This document shows positions 63,256 to 64,000 of a stretch of 64,000 nucleotides of DNA, one piece after another. Made by a program: the position numbers and the translations under genes. This DNA is from Otis tarda (Eukaryota; Chordata; Aves; Otidiformes; Otididae), in assembly GCA_026413225.1 (NCBI GenBank), contig CM048552.1:213107553-213171552 (forward strand), read 5' to 3'. The notes below the pieces were generated by a model. It was not told where the DNA came from and searched no databases. It saw only the letters and a program-made list of their open reading frames with translations. Positions within the stretch are counted from its first letter, which is position 1. Each line of letters begins with the position of its first letter.

Positions 63256-63994
63256 ATGTCATTTCTCCTACCGTGTCCTAACAGCTTGCTCTGGGTGCTG
63301 TCAAGGCACATTAGATTGCATCATTTCAACACTAGAAATTCATTCAAGACATTTTTCCAGGCTCTCTGGTGGCTACTATTGGGAATAATCCTACTTTGCT
63401 CTCCAGCACATTGTTCTGTTTTTAAAATTGGACTGCTCGGACCCTGGAACTGTGACCCCTTCTTTTCCAAAGCCTTTCCCCATGTGGCTGCCCGGTTAGC
63501 AGTGGGACGAATAAGCAAAGATCCCTCACTAAATCTTGGCCACAGGCTGGATTATGTGGTCCTGCAAGAAGAATGTGAGACACCAAGAGCTCTGGTTAGA
63601 TTCATTGACTTTGGAAAGCTTTCCTCAGCCTTCATAGGCCCTCTGAATCCTGGCTTCTGTGAGGCTGCTGCACTTTTAGGGGAAAACTGGAATAAAGCCA
63701 TCTTCTCATGGATGTGTATCAATTACAAATTGGATTCCACCATCCACCACCCTACATTTGCAAGGACCCTGCCCTCTCCAACCCGAGTTTTATTTACAGT
63801 AATGAAATATTTTAACTGGGCTCATGTTGGCATCATTGCTTCCAGTGAGGATATTTGGATGAACACAGCCAACAAGTTAGCAAGTGCACTCAGGAACCAG
63901 GGGCTTCCTGTAGGCATCGTTACATCCGTGCGGAAAGGAGAAAAAGGCACTGAAGACACTTGGAATGAGATTAAAGCAGTTGACGGCATCAGAA
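63256..63994 (+). CDS. GUCY2F: Retinal guanylyl cyclase 2 (GUCY2F-like), first coding exon, partial
   Basis: Seen: an open frame of 246 codons plus one base, from ATG 63256 to a donor site at 63995. Residues 36-55 are a hydrophobic, Leu/Ile/Trp-rich segment ending in C-S-P-A-H-C, a signal peptide. The mature chain then begins FKIGLLGPWNCD. Further landmarks are VAARLAV (77-83), FIGPLNPGFCEAA (126-138), RTLPSP (170-175), VMKYFNWAH (182-190) and ASALRNQGLPVG (209-220). Cysteines 66, 107, 135 and 154 fall in the extracellular domain. Known: these motifs are those of photoreceptor membrane guanylyl cyclases, which make cGMP from GTP in outer segments under GCAP/Ca2+ control and restore the dark state; full proteins are about 1,100 residues. 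The wording is closer to GUCY2F than to GUCY2D as I recall them, and the roughly 55-residue leader before FKIG suits GUCY2F, which supports this start. The base before ATG position -2 is A at -3, a fair Kozak context. The exon ends in phase 1. Inferred: the kinase-homology and cyclase domains lie downstream, outside the window. The paralog call is slightly less certain than the family call. Confidence 0.93.
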
Positions 63995-64000
63995 GTAAGT
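63995..64000 (+). promoter_or_regulatory. 5' splice donor ending the GUCY2F exon
   Basis: An exact GTAAGT donor follows the last coding base. The exonic side ends GAA rather than the usual CAG/AAG, so the -1 base is A, a mild departure made up for by the perfect intronic six bases. The split is after the first base of a codon (phase 1). The protein similarity stops here too, as expected at an exon end. Confidence 0.8.

Noticed and set aside
1..64000. CRISPR array, prokaryotic operon, rRNA or tRNA gene, endogenous retrovirus
   Set aside because: No spaced direct repeats, no gene packing, no cloverleaf or rRNA signature noticed, and no LTR pair or gag/pol-like frame recognised. A tRNA scan was not possible by eye.

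Overview
This is a vertebrate genomic window, almost certainly from a bird. It carries many 5'-truncated CR1 (chicken repeat 1) non-LTR retrotransposons that end in the diagnostic avian CR1 tail, tandem copies of ATTCTATG (or its complement CATAGAAT). It has no bacterial-style gene packing and no long uninterrupted reading frames outside the far right edge.

The one protein-coding gene I can support is at the extreme right. Positions 63256-63994 (+) are the first coding exon of a retinal membrane guanylyl cyclase, best matching GUCY2F (RetGC-2, GC-F). It encodes a leader, a hydrophobic signal peptide and the first part of the extracellular ANF-receptor-like domain. It is preceded by a plausible 3' splice site (63191) and a six-codon upstream ORF, and is followed by an exact GTAAGT donor at the last six bases of the window. 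The transmembrane, kinase-homology, dimerisation and cyclase exons lie beyond the window. A non-coding first exon and the promoter are probably upstream, but I could not place them.

The other ~63 kb is gene-poor 5' flanking or intergenic DNA (or partly intron 1). I count 17 CR1 3'-end fragments, 13 on + and 4 on -, from at least three tail types. The three longest + copies, plus one at 15.6 kb, still carry recognisable C-terminal ORF2 codons. A much older reverse-transcriptase relic lies at about 58.5-58.9 kb. Other structures are a perfect 64-bp tandem duplication (7716-7845), a 24-unit CCCAT/CCCAG pentanucleotide array with strong minus-strand G-quadruplex potential (49356-49475), a few short microsatellites, and several small CpG-dense patches. 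One TAAT-rich, low-repeat block could be conserved non-coding sequence, but that needs alignment.

The novel content is modest. The best leads are the unannotated GUCY2F start exon with its uORF, the G-rich pentamer array, the perfect 64-bp duplication, and the candidate regulatory patches in the long flank of a photoreceptor gene. I saw no previously undescribed multi-gene system.
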